From Flavobacterium psychrophilum (GTDB lineage Bacteria; Bacteroidota; Bacteroidia; Flavobacteriales; Flavobacteriaceae): DNA of 64,000 bases. The stretch lies in NCBI GenBank assembly GCA_001708385.1, contig CP012388.1:1922001-1986000 (forward strand), in the 5' to 3' direction. Position 1 is the first letter of the stretch; every line of letters starts with the position of its first letter. The notes beneath the pieces are model-generated. The model was not told where the DNA came from, did no database searches, and saw only the letters and a list, made by a program, of their open reading frames with translations. The position numbers and the translations under genes were made by a program. Below are positions 1 to 8,262 of this stretch, piece by piece.

Positions 1-1
1 G

Positions 2-475
2 GTAGTATTTTTTGACGGAGGAACATCGGTAGTAGCACTCGCAGCTGTATTGCCAAAAGAACTTAAGATTACGGTAGTGACGAATAGCTTCCCTGTAGTG
101 AACGTTTTGGAAGACCACCCTAATGCCGAAGTTATTTTTGCAGGCGGAAGATTGCACAAAACTGCATTCACCACTATGGGACAGGAAACGATAGATACCT
201 TTAAGAATGTACGTGCCGATATTTGTATTCTGGGAATTTGCAGCCTTCACCACACTATGGGCATAACATCTATGATCTATGAAGATGCGCAGATAAATAA
301 AATCATGATAGACCGTGCCGAGAAAACCATCGCTTTATCTACTCTCGAAAAAACCAATACGGTAGAATCTTTTTACGTTTGTCCGGTTACCGATGCCGAC
401 GTGATTATCACCGAAGCAGATCCCGATCACGCATCGTTAAAAGCATATAAAAATTTAGGGATAGAAGTTGTATAA
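2..475 (+). CDS. DeoR/GlpR-family transcriptional regulator, C-terminal part
   Basis: The frame is open from the first bases of the window, so this is the 3' part of a longer gene whose N-terminal winged-helix DNA-binding domain lies outside. The visible part is the DeoR C-terminal sensor domain, which has an ISOCOT/sugar-phosphate isomerase-like fold. It starts with VFFDGGTSVVALAAVLP and continues with the typical VVTNSFPVVNVL, FAGGRLHKT, TMGQETIDTF, ADICILGICSLH and DEAQINKIMIDRA-like (EDAQINKIMIDRA) segments, ending near VIITEADPD. Members of this family repress sugar catabolic operons and are released by a phosphorylated sugar; the ligand cannot be told from this part. It converges on the AraC-type gene with no intergenic space: its stop TAA ends at 475 and the other stop begins at 476. 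Confidence 0.9.
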   Translation, partial: VVFFDGGTSVVALAAVLPKELKITVVTNSFPVVNVLEDHPNAEVIFAGGRLHKTAFTTMGQETIDTFKNVRADICILGICSLHHTMGITSMIYEDAQINKIMIDRAEKTIALSTLEKTNTVESFYVCPVTDADVIITEADPDHASLKAYKNLGIEVV

Positions 476-1348
476 TTATTGTACTACTGCTTTAAGCTCA
501 TTACGGTAGGCCGAAGCATTCTTACCCGTGAACTCCCTGAACGATTTATTGAAATGGCTGAAGTTATTAAACCCACTTTCATAAGATACATCAGCAATAC
601 TAATTTGCTTTTCGGCAAGTAGCTTGCAGGCATGCACAATACGGTATTCGTTTACAAACTTTGTAAAAGTCTTATTAGTCACTTTTTTAAAGTAACGGCA
701 AAACGATGGCACCGTCATACTTGCCATATTCGCCATATCTTCCAGTACTATGGGTTCCCTGAAATTATCTTTTACGTAATTAAACACCATATTAATACGG
801 TCGTTATCCTGTAATTGTGTTTCCAGGGCAAAACCTTCTGCGTTTAATATCTTATAATCGTTTGCTTTTTCGAGTTGTTTTAGTACAGTGATAACGGTTA
901 ACAATCGTTCCAAAGGAGTCTGCTCTGACATAGCTTCCAGCTTTTCACCTAAAAGAGCTTTTGTTTCTTCACCAAAGGCAATACCCCCTTTTGCCCTTTC
1001 AAACAATTGCAGGATACTCTTAGTTTCTGGGAGTGCCAGAAACACTTCTCCCAGAAAGTCGGGCTTCATTTGAATTACCGTTTCGTTTTTATTACCTGTA
1101 TGGTCATCGGTAAATCCGCAATGAGGTAAATTACTACCTATAAGTATAAGGTCGCCATCTGTATAATAGGATATATGACTCCCAATCTGACGCTTGCCTG
1201 TACCACCATTCACAAAGACAAGTTCAACTTCGGGGTGGTAATGCCACACGTGAGCCTTAATGTTAGCATTCTGTACATATTTAGAATAGGCAAAAGAACT
1301 CCCAAAAGAAGGTTCGATAACTTCGTAGGTTGCATTTAGATTTTTCAT
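476..1348 (-). CDS. AraC-family transcriptional regulator with N-terminal cupin domain
   Basis: The 290-residue length is usual for the family. The N-terminal half is a cupin-like sensor, with a HYHPEVELVFVNGG stretch and LIGSNLPHCG resembling the sugar-binding double-stranded beta-helix of AraC proteins. The C-terminal ~100 residues carry two helix-turn-helix units: LEDMANMASMTVPSFCRYFKK, then ADVSYESGFNNFSHFNKSFREFTG, the second being the highly conserved AraC signature. It probably binds a small ligand in the cytoplasm and activates a nearby sugar or stress operon. The target is not evident; the closest candidates are the convergent DeoR-type gene and the divergent secreted protein. Two TAnnTTTG-like boxes on the minus strand lie 24-40 bases upstream of the start. 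Confidence 0.92.
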   Translation of the reverse strand: MKNLNATYEVIEPSFGSSFAYSKYVQNANIKAHVWHYHPEVELVFVNGGTGKRQIGSHISYYTDGDLILIGSNLPHCGFTDDHTGNKNETVIQMKPDFLGEVFLALPETKSILQLFERAKGGIAFGEETKALLGEKLEAMSEQTPLERLLTVITVLKQLEKANDYKILNAEGFALETQLQDNDRINMVFNYVKDNFREPIVLEDMANMASMTVPSFCRYFKKVTNKTFTKFVNEYRIVHACKLLAEKQISIADVSYESGFNNFSHFNKSFREFTGKNASAYRNELKAVVQ

Positions 1349-1371
1349 TTTTTAATGATGATTTCTATTAC

Positions 1372-1389
1372 CAAAGTTATGCAAAAATA
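1372..1389 (-). promoter_or_regulatory. Candidate promoter -7 boxes for the AraC-type gene
   Basis: Read on the minus strand, TATTTTTG (1389-1382) and TAACTTTG (1379-1372) both match the Bacteroidota -7 consensus TAnnTTTG and lie just upstream of the ATG at 1348. No convincing -33 TTG was found at the right distance, so this is a sequence match only. Confidence 0.35.
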
Positions 1390-1534
1390 GCCAATATTTA
1401 CATTAAAATAACCTATATCGTTTTCGAAAGGTTAATATAGCATACATATTAGAAAATATAGGAGTATATACTATTAGAGGTTATATATAATTTAGCACCA
1501 TAGAAATTTGTTAACCTGCAAAAAATAGAATAGT

Positions 1535-2128
1535 ATGAAAAATGTAGCGAAATTAGGTTTAGCCCTTGTAGTGTTTTTAACTGCGTTTGGTGCAAGAGCA
1601 AATGATGCAGATTTTACTGTAAGTGTAAAGAGCGGTCTTGGAAAAATGATCAATTTTTCGATTAATAATACAAAAGCACACGTATCTATCTCAAAAAGAG
1701 ATGGTGAAGTACTTTTTGAAGAAAACATTAAATCTAAAGATGGTAAAATAAGTAGAACTTATGACCTGAATGCATTTCCTGCAGGAAGCTACTTCCTTGA
1801 AGCAGAAAACGGCGCCAAAGTTTCGCGTTACGAAATTACTATTGATGCTAAAACAGCGGTAGTTTCTCAAAAAGCAATTGCTCAGGTATTAAAACCGGTA
1901 CTTACTTCTAAAGGTGGATTTGTTACTGTAAACATTAAAGATGTTGCTAACACGCCGGTAGAAATTAAATTATATGACGAAAATAACGTTGAACTATACA
2001 ACGAGACCTTTACAGGTGAAGCTAATCTTGCAAAACGTTTTGACATTAACAAAACTAAGGCTGAGAAATTCACATTTGTAATGAAGTACAATAACAAAAT
2101 GTTTGTTGAGACTGTTGCCGCAAGGTAA
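1535..2128 (+). CDS. Secreted protein of unknown function
   Basis: This is a 197-residue protein with a clear Sec signal peptide (positive MKNVAKL, hydrophobic LALVVFLTAFG, cleavage likely after ARA near residue 22). The mature part is rich in beta-strand patterns. Two similar halves are visible, each with a segment of the kind ISKRDGEVLFEENIKS / IKLYDENNVELYNETF, then a tail such as FPAGSYFLEAENGAKVSRYEITI. This resembles Ig-like or DUF3244-type secreted proteins common in Flavobacteria. No catalytic motif is seen and no T9SS sorting domain is present, so it is probably periplasmic. It is monocistronic and ends in a strong bidirectional terminator. The assignment to a named family is uncertain. 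Confidence 0.8.
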   Translation: MKNVAKLGLALVVFLTAFGARANDADFTVSVKSGLGKMINFSINNTKAHVSISKRDGEVLFEENIKSKDGKISRTYDLNAFPAGSYFLEAENGAKVSRYEITIDAKTAVVSQKAIAQVLKPVLTSKGGFVTVNIKDVANTPVEIKLYDENNVELYNETFTGEANLAKRFDINKTKAEKFTFVMKYNNKMFVETVAAR

Positions 2129-2153
2129 CAGCAAAAGGTTAGGTTTGTTCTAC

Positions 2154-2184
2154 AAAAAAGGCTTCTGTTGGGGAAGCCTTTTTT
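2154..2184. terminator. Bidirectional intrinsic terminator
   Basis: A perfect 12-bp stem, AAAAAAGGCTTC (2154-2165) with GAAGCCTTTTTT (2173-2184), has a 7-base loop and A/T runs on both sides. It sits between two convergent genes, the secreted protein and the Gfo/Idh/MocA oxidoreductase, and can serve both. Confidence 0.9.
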
Positions 2185-2189
2185 TTGTT

Positions 2190-3173
2190 CTATAGTATCC
2201 CGGAAATACTGTCCAGTATCCAGTTGGTATGTGCTCCGCTGCGCCCTAATGACGGATGCTGACCCTTGCCTGCCAGGTGTTGCTGCATATTCTTAACGTG
2301 GTACAGTTGTATATTTTCAGGATGTTCAATACTCAGTTCCTCCCTGTTATCTGCAGTTGTAAGTACAAGCGGTACATCTTCGAAAACGGCGAATTCAATT
2401 TTACCCTTACTGCCAATAATTTCTACCCTGTCGGCTCTTTCAAAACTTCCAAAATTCCAGCTTCCGGTACCCGTTACACCCGATTCGTGCTGCCACGATG
2501 CCGAAAGGGCATCTTTAGCAGAATACAATCCCTGCTGGTTAAGCGAAGTTCCCGATACTTCTTTTACATTCCCAAAAAGGAAAGTAAAGAAGTCCAGCCC
2601 ATGGCTGGCAAGGTCTTCAAAGTAGCCCCCCGCAGCAATTTTAGCATCAGTACGCCAATTGTATTCTCCCGAGATATCTACCGGCGAAGGTATTTTACTA
2701 AGATACCAATTTATGTGTCGTACGTCGCCAATCCTGCCTTCATCAATCCATGATTTTATCTTTAGAAAGCGTGGTAAAGAACGTCGGTAATACGCCACGA
2801 ACAACGGCAAGCCCTTCGCCTCAAAAGCAGCACAAATGTCAAGGCATTCCTGATAGGATGGCGCCATAGGTTTTTCTATACAGCAAGGCTTACCTGCTTC
2901 GGCTACTTTTAGTGCATATAGCTTATGGCTATCAGGTGGCGTAGCAATATATACAGCATCGATTTCAGGATCGTTTATTAACGCATCAGCATCTGCGTAG
3001 TATTTAGGTACGTTATGTCTTTCTGCATAATCTTTAGCTTTTTCGGCATCGCGGCGCATAACGGCATGTAACGCAAAACCTTCGGTTTTTTGGTAGGCAG
3101 GTCCGCTTTTGCGTTCGGTAACATCGCCACAGCCTATAATGCCCCAGCGTATAAATTCAGATTGGTTTTCCAT
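2190..3173 (-). CDS. Gfo/Idh/MocA-family NAD(P)-dependent oxidoreductase
   Basis: The protein has 327 residues. The N-terminal Rossmann fold has WGIIGCGDVTE (residues 10-20) and AVYIATPPDSH. The family catalytic/cofactor motif EKP is at residues 100-102 (CCIEKPMA), and the C-terminal alpha/beta domain has the usual AGGYFEDLASHGLDFF segment with a histidine. Family members oxidise or reduce hydroxyl groups on sugars, inositols or biliverdin-like substrates using bound NAD(P). The substrate cannot be named here. There is no signal peptide, so it is cytoplasmic. It appears to be transcribed alone, with its 3' end at the bidirectional terminator shared with the upstream convergent gene. Confidence 0.9.
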   Translation of the reverse strand: MENQSEFIRWGIIGCGDVTERKSGPAYQKTEGFALHAVMRRDAEKAKDYAERHNVPKYYADADALINDPEIDAVYIATPPDSHKLYALKVAEAGKPCCIEKPMAPSYQECLDICAAFEAKGLPLFVAYYRRSLPRFLKIKSWIDEGRIGDVRHINWYLSKIPSPVDISGEYNWRTDAKIAAGGYFEDLASHGLDFFTFLFGNVKEVSGTSLNQQGLYSAKDALSASWQHESGVTGTGSWNFGSFERADRVEIIGSKGKIEFAVFEDVPLVLTTADNREELSIEHPENIQLYHVKNMQQHLAGKGQHPSLGRSGAHTNWILDSISGIL

Positions 3174-3273
3174 TGGTCGGTTTGTTATCAGATGCTAAAA
3201 ATAAAGAAGTTTTTTCGCAGAAGCAACTTATAGTCAAAAAGACTATATAAGTTTGTTTCTTTTTTTTAAATAA

Positions 3274-3306
3274 GCAAACCCCAACGATATGATCATTGGG
3301 GTTTGC
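3274..3306 (-). terminator. Candidate terminator after the DUF6029 gene
   Basis: An 11-bp perfect stem, GCAAACCCCAA (3274-3284) with TTGGGGTTTGC (3296-3306), lies 21 bases beyond the stop of the minus-strand DUF6029 gene. The T-run on the minus strand is weak (TTATTT), so efficiency is uncertain. Confidence 0.6.
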
Positions 3307-3327
3307 AGGATAGTTTATGTAGTATAT

Positions 3328-5025
3328 TTAGAATGCTGTACTAATAGCTAGCGTAAAACCGGTACTCTCGGGCACAAAACGGCATACACCGCCCACACAT
3401 ACAAGCCCGCCACGCTGTCTTCCGTAGTTGGCAGCGATACGCGTAGCACCTACACGGTAAGCACCACCTACATTGTAGTAATGCGTTTGCTGGCTGCTAT
3501 CGTCGTTACCGTAATTATAAATATCCCATACATAGAACGAATATTTATCGTTCAGGTTAAGCTCGATTGTACCTCCAGCCCAGTTTTTCTTATCGGCATC
3601 AGCCCACATGTGCTCTGCCTCTATTCTAATCGATTTATTTTCGGTAAAGTTATAAGTAGCCTCTCCGGTAACTATGTTGGTTTTAACGATCTCACCACCT
3701 TCAAGCCATTTTTTATTATAATACTGGTTGATGTAGTAAAACCCGGTAAGCCAGCTGTCAGAGAGCCTCTTTTTAATTTCGATGTTATAATCCGAGAAGT
3801 ATTTTTCGCCAACACCAAAAAAGTCTGTACTGTAATCTGCCGGAACCGATCTGTATGACCCCGGAAGGTTATACCAGCTGGACATATTAACCGCTACTTT
3901 GGTTCCGTACTTACCTCCAACTGCAGTTCCTTTTGCGAAATCATAAAAAACATCGATCTGACCGCCTGTTTCCCCTGCCTTCATAATTGTAGGATCTACA
4001 TAGTCTACCTTACTCTGCGCCTGGAAAACATAAATGTTTGCAAGGTTAGAGTGATGCTGTTTAGTTAACGCCGGTGTAAAATTTAGTACCTTATCGTTAA
4101 AATTAAGGCTGGTAGTTAATAAATCGCCTGTAGAAGTTGGCACCCTTTCTGAAAGGTATTTCATGTTTTCCATTCTTCTAAGGGTTGCATCTATACCCAG
4201 TCCTGACTTAGAATATCCAAAGTTAAGCAATACTGCATTTCCGGACTTCACGAAGATATTGGTCAGATTATTTTGCGTACCTAATACTCCGTCCTTGTCT
4301 TTATAGCTGTATTCTGCAGAAGCATAAAATGCATCATGAATAAAATTCAGCCTTCCGGAAAAAGCATTTGTAAGGGCATCAAAAGTAGGATCGGGCAATT
4401 TTATTTTTTCATAACGACCTACGTAGCTTGCACCAAAAGAAAGATCGCTAACTTCAAACTTAAATAAGTTGCTTAGGTTAAAATCAGAGTCAAATCCATA
4501 AATATCGCCGGCTGCAACACCAAAACCACTTCGCTGCCTGCCGTAAAGTGCTGTAAGCCTTACATTATCGCTGGGGCGAAATATAATGCGCCCACCCCTT
4601 AATGCAGTATTTATGCCCAGTGCCCTGTCTTCCCATGCACGAAGCAGCATACCACTACCAAATTGTTCGTAAAAATATCCGGCAGTAAATTCAAACTTAC
4701 CTGTTTTATAAGCAGCGTAGTAGGTTCCGAGGTCTGTTCCTTTAAAACCGGGGTTATAATTTAATAATGCATTTGGCTCATACGATTCTACCTGCACTCC
4801 TGCAGAAAATCCTTTTAGCTGATAGTTAACAAGCAAGTAGTTGTTAGAACGCACCGGATCTTCGGGATGCTGAAGGTTACGCCCTTTATCATTTAAATAC
4901 CATTGGGCATTAGATTCGAAACCACCGTAAATTTTGCCGTAATCTTTCTTTTCAATAGTATCATTTTCCTGAGCATATACCGAACCGGCTGCAAATGACA
5001 ACAGCAACAAAAGTAATTTTTTCAT
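3328..5025 (-). CDS. DUF6029-family outer-membrane beta-barrel protein
   Basis: The ATG at 5025 is preferred over a TTG one codon earlier, because MKKLLLLLLSFAAGSVYAQ is then a clean signal peptide. The mature protein (about 545 residues) has alternating aromatic strands, the family-typical KIYGGFESNAQWYLNDKGR start, FTAGYFYEQFGSGMLLRAWEDRALGINTALRGGRIIF, and a C-terminus ending in TAF (terminal aromatic) as in outer-membrane barrels. Cysteines VCVGGVCRF lie near the end. It starts 4 bases after the stop of the TlpA-like gene, so the two are surely co-transcribed. Function is not established. The pairing with a thioredoxin and the neighbouring T9SS/Omp28 genes suggests surface redox work or the export of disulfide proteins. 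Confidence 0.85.
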   Translation of the reverse strand: MKKLLLLLLSFAAGSVYAQENDTIEKKDYGKIYGGFESNAQWYLNDKGRNLQHPEDPVRSNNYLLVNYQLKGFSAGVQVESYEPNALLNYNPGFKGTDLGTYYAAYKTGKFEFTAGYFYEQFGSGMLLRAWEDRALGINTALRGGRIIFRPSDNVRLTALYGRQRSGFGVAAGDIYGFDSDFNLSNLFKFEVSDLSFGASYVGRYEKIKLPDPTFDALTNAFSGRLNFIHDAFYASAEYSYKDKDGVLGTQNNLTNIFVKSGNAVLLNFGYSKSGLGIDATLRRMENMKYLSERVPTSTGDLLTTSLNFNDKVLNFTPALTKQHHSNLANIYVFQAQSKVDYVDPTIMKAGETGGQIDVFYDFAKGTAVGGKYGTKVAVNMSSWYNLPGSYRSVPADYSTDFFGVGEKYFSDYNIEIKKRLSDSWLTGFYYINQYYNKKWLEGGEIVKTNIVTGEATYNFTENKSIRIEAEHMWADADKKNWAGGTIELNLNDKYSFYVWDIYNYGNDDSSQQTHYYNVGGAYRVGATRIAANYGRQRGGLVCVGGVCRFVPESTGFTLAISTAF

Positions 5026-5029
5026 CAAT

Positions 5030-5506
5030 CTATAGCGACTTCAGTTTGTTATAAAGCTCTTTTTCGGCACCCTGGCTGTAACCATTGTGTATGTAAACTA
5101 TTTTTTTGTTCTTAACTACTACTGTATAAGGTACGTTAGCAACAGAAAGCGCTCTTTTAAGATCCTGGTTAGTATCAAGCAATACTGTGTATGGCCATTT
5201 TTTACCATTAAGTAAAGGCTTTACTCTTTTCTGAGTACGTGAATCGTCAATAGAAACAGCCACAACCTCCATATTAAGCTCTTTTGTCCATTTTGAATAG
5301 TTATCGTTAATGGCATCAAGTTCATTAATGCATGGAACACACCATGTAGCCCAAAATGAAAAAACATAAAGTTTGTCTTTTTCGGCGAAATCACTTTTTA
5401 CATTAAACGATTTGTTGTCTACCGACTTAATCGATACAGATGGCATCTCTTTTTGGGCATACAATGAAGCTGAAAGAAATAAAAACAGCACTACTAATTT
5501 TTTCAT
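5030..5506 (-). CDS. TlpA/ResA-like periplasmic thioredoxin
   Basis: The protein has 158 residues, with a signal peptide MKKLVVLFLFLSASLYAQ and a thioredoxin fold. The redox motif is WCVPC, cysteines 56 and 59, in the classical VFSFWATWCVPCINELDAIN context. A cis-proline segment is present at NVPYTVVV. Such proteins reduce or oxidise disulfides in periplasmic or outer-membrane clients. It is the first gene of a two-gene operon with the DUF6029 barrel, which is therefore a plausible client. The divergent operon across 318 bp encodes two more CxxC thioredoxin-like proteins. Confidence 0.92.
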   Translation of the reverse strand: MKKLVVLFLFLSASLYAQKEMPSVSIKSVDNKSFNVKSDFAEKDKLYVFSFWATWCVPCINELDAINDNYSKWTKELNMEVVAVSIDDSRTQKRVKPLLNGKKWPYTVLLDTNQDLKRALSVANVPYTVVVKNKKIVYIHNGYSQGAEKELYNKLKSL

Positions 5507-5824
5507 GTTTGGAAATTTTATTGACTAACTTTTGAGTTGCGTGGGCAATATTAAAAAAATTTTAACAGCAATTAAGAATGTATCCGTTAAAAAATAAAAA
5601 ATACAGCATAAAAAGTCAAAAAACATCAAATTTTCGCACTAAAAGTCTATCGGAATAGTAGAATTATCAGGCATTTTATCGAAAAACAACACATTTGGTA
5701 ACGATTTTTGAAAAAAAATTTCATAGTGTCATTTTTTTACATAATTTCGGAAAAATTTAAACACTTAATCTTAACCTATTTATAGTTTAAAGATTTTAAC
5801 CGAATAACATTATACCTACTAACT
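5507..5824. other. Divergent intergenic region between the tlpA-like and thioredoxin-T9SS operons
   Basis: These 318 bases are very AT-rich and contain no open frame or RNA gene that I recognise. A one-mismatch -7 box (TAATTTCG, 5742-5749) lies upstream of the plus-strand gene, without a matching -33 element. Both promoters must lie here, but I cannot place them reliably. Confidence 0.5.
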
Positions 5825-7342
5825 ATGAAGAAAAAATTACTTATGGGCATGATGCTTCTTGGAAGCATTTATGTAAATGCACAAATTGACAATGTTGCGG
5901 CTCCAAACTTTACGGGAACAGATGTACTTACCGGAGAAGAAGTATCACTTCAGGCTTACCTGGACCAGGGAAAAACTGTAGTTGCTTACATGTCTGCTGC
6001 ATGGTGTGGGCCATGTTGGTCTTTTCACAACACTCATTATCTAACGGACATTTATAATGCGTTTGGAAAAAATGGTAGTGATGAAGTAGTAATTGTATAT
6101 ATTGAGGCCGACTGGAGAACTCCGGTAGACCACATTAAAGGAATACCTACTCCTGTAACCGGATTACCTGCCGGTGTTCCTGCACCTCCTATGCCTCTTG
6201 GCGACTGGACTGAAGATACCCCTTATCTAATTATAAACAATGATCAGGTAGCTGAACAATATGATATTCCAGGATTTCCAACAATGTTTGCAATATGCCC
6301 AAGCGGTGTACCAGGACAACCCGGAATAGCCAAAGAAATAGAGAGAGGAACACCTGCGCAACTTACAGAATCTATGACTACCGCTTGTGGCGCTATAGAA
6401 GGACTTGACCATTGGGCAAAAGTAACAACTCAGGATCTTAGATATTGTGATGCTGAAGCACCTGTATCTGCATACGTGGAAAGCTACGGACATGCACTTT
6501 CAAGTGTGCAGGCTCAACTTACAAAAGATGGTGAAGTTGTAGCTACACAAACTTTTAGCGACCTTAACGCGAAAGGTTTCCAAACAGTTAAAATAACATT
6601 TGACGATGTACAGGGAGAAGCTAACGCTGATTATAAAGTTACTCTTTTAAATATAAATGATGGTGCACCGGTTACAACATTCCCTGAGTTTAATACCTCA
6701 GAAGAATTTAATATATCGCCTTTAGCATCAGTAGAGTCATATAATAATGTGAAAATCACCCTTAACACAGACGAATATCCTGAAGAAATTGCACTTTATA
6801 TCATCTATTATGATGGCGATGTAGCCAAAGTTGCATACCAGACTCCTAGTTATCCGGCAATAGCAGCAAACAGGGAGAAAACATTTACTTATTACACAAC
6901 GCTTAATGCAAACGAATGTTATGGTGTTGTACTACAAGATGCTTACGGCGACGGATGGAATTATAACCAATCAGGTCCGGAAGTGCCTCATGGCGTTAAA
7001 ATAGAATCTAATGGTGTTACTCTATTTTCTCACGACGGTTCTTCTTTTGGACAGCAACTATGGCAGGATGCTACCTTCAAAACAAACGGATTACTTGATA
7101 ACGAGAAATTTGAAGCTTCAACATTTGCTGTGTATCCAAACCCTTCAACTGGAGTATTCAACTTTACAACAGAGGAAACTATTGACGTAGTAGTTTTAGA
7201 TATTACAGGCAAAACAGTTCATACTGCAAAAGGAATTGAAAACGGTGGCTCTATTAATCTTAGTGCATTACAGTCAGGTATGTACATTGCTAAAATTAAA
7301 GGAGAATCTGGCGAAAGAGTTGAAAAACTTATCATCAAATAA
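5825..7342 (+). CDS. T9SS type A sorted protein with thioredoxin-like domain
   Basis: The protein has 505 residues. A signal peptide ends at VNAQ (residue 20). Next is a thioredoxin-like domain with AAWCGPCW (cysteines 61 and 64) and a cis-Pro-like DIPGFPTMF. Two beta-rich middle segments follow, and the last ~75 residues are a T9SS type A sorting domain (FAVYPNPSTGVFNFTTEE ... LSALQSGMYIAKI ... EKLIIK). It should be exported by Sec, passed across the outer membrane by T9SS, and anchored or released with the sorting domain removed. A surface oxidoreductase is the obvious inference, but the client is unknown. A terminator-like hairpin follows before the next gene. Confidence 0.88.
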   Translation: MKKKLLMGMMLLGSIYVNAQIDNVAAPNFTGTDVLTGEEVSLQAYLDQGKTVVAYMSAAWCGPCWSFHNTHYLTDIYNAFGKNGSDEVVIVYIEADWRTPVDHIKGIPTPVTGLPAGVPAPPMPLGDWTEDTPYLIINNDQVAEQYDIPGFPTMFAICPSGVPGQPGIAKEIERGTPAQLTESMTTACGAIEGLDHWAKVTTQDLRYCDAEAPVSAYVESYGHALSSVQAQLTKDGEVVATQTFSDLNAKGFQTVKITFDDVQGEANADYKVTLLNINDGAPVTTFPEFNTSEEFNISPLASVESYNNVKITLNTDEYPEEIALYIIYYDGDVAKVAYQTPSYPAIAANREKTFTYYTTLNANECYGVVLQDAYGDGWNYNQSGPEVPHGVKIESNGVTLFSHDGSSFGQQLWQDATFKTNGLLDNEKFEASTFAVYPNPSTGVFNFTTEETIDVVVLDITGKTVHTAKGIENGGSINLSALQSGMYIAKIKGESGERVEKLIIK

Positions 7343-7375
7343 TTTCAAGCCGGTTTAAATCCGCAATAAAATTTA

Positions 7376-7415
7376 GCTATCAGTAAACGGGTTACCGGTT
7401 ACTGATAGCCTTTTT
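7376..7415 (+). terminator. Intrinsic terminator after the thioredoxin-T9SS gene
   Basis: An 11-bp stem, GCTATCAGTAA (7376-7386) with TTACTGATAGC (7399-7409), is followed by a short T-run. It lies before the next co-directional gene, so it probably terminates part of the transcription or attenuates read-through. Confidence 0.75.
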
Positions 7416-7449
7416 AATAAAACACATTACACTATTAAATTTAAAAAAA

Positions 7450-8205
7450 ATGAAAAAGATTATTCTTGCAACTGCTTTATTCTTAACTGCTTTAACACAA
7501 GCTCAGGTGGTTGAAGTATACAATGGAGAACAAAAACTTGAAAATAACGAGACATATAAATACAGTGTTCTTAATGGAAATGGTACCGGAAGCGAACTTG
7601 CAAAACTTCATTTAAGGGTATTTAATGTATCTTCAAATGCTATAAACATCAAGTTGAAGATGATAGACATTAAAAACAACGATGGAGGCAATAATGTTCA
7701 GTTTTGTTTCGGGGAATTATGTTATAATGATGCTCCTATAGGACAGGTTGCGCCTCCGGGAAGTACAGGAATAGCGCTATCTCCAGGGGGAGCAAGTGGT
7801 CTTCAAGATTACTTCTTTAATAACCACGCAGGTGATATACCGGGACAAGCGGTTGAATATAAACTGGGAATTATTCAGATAGACGGCACGGGCGCACAGG
7901 TAGGAGAACCGCTTATTACATTTACATATGTGTATGATGCTACAGCTGGCCTGAGTGATTTTGCACTTTTACAAAAAATGGGAATAAGCCTAAATAGCAC
8001 TGTAATTAAAAACACACTTGACATTAACGCTACACAAAACGGAACTGTAGAACTAATTAACATTAACGGACAGTCTGTAAAAAAAACAGCTATCGTTAGC
8101 GGTTCTCAGTCGGTAGATGTATCTGGTACTGCATCGGGAATTTACTTTGCAAAATTCACAAATGCAGAAAACAAAACAGCTCAAATTAAGATCGTTAAGA
8201 ACTAA
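7450..8205 (+). CDS. Small T9SS type A sorted secreted protein
   Basis: The protein has 251 residues, with the signal peptide MKKIILATALFLTALTQAQ. The middle is beta-rich, with a CFGELC disulfide-type loop and glycine/proline-rich turns. The C-terminal ~75 residues form a T9SS type A sorting domain (TLDINATQNGTVELININGQSVKKT ... GTASGIYFAKFTN ... AQIKIVKN). The mature function is unknown. It lies 58 bases upstream of the Omp28-like lipoprotein gene in the same direction. The trio thioredoxin-T9SS, this protein and Omp28-like may act together on the cell surface. Confidence 0.82.
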   Translation: MKKIILATALFLTALTQAQVVEVYNGEQKLENNETYKYSVLNGNGTGSELAKLHLRVFNVSSNAINIKLKMIDIKNNDGGNNVQFCFGELCYNDAPIGQVAPPGSTGIALSPGGASGLQDYFFNNHAGDIPGQAVEYKLGIIQIDGTGAQVGEPLITFTYVYDATAGLSDFALLQKMGISLNSTVIKNTLDINATQNGTVELININGQSVKKTAIVSGSQSVDVSGTASGIYFAKFTNAENKTAQIKIVKN

Positions 8206-8262
8206 TACTCCGCAGTTAGTATTCCGCACAAAAGGATACAACAGCAATGATTAAGAATTACA

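Noticed and set aside
2256..2753. Open frame of about 165 codons on the plus strand
   Set aside because: It is antisense to the well-supported Gfo/Idh/MocA gene and has no recognisable motif.
5024..5028. TTG start for the DUF6029 gene, one codon before the ATG
   Set aside because: The ATG at 5025 gives the same signal peptide with a standard start.
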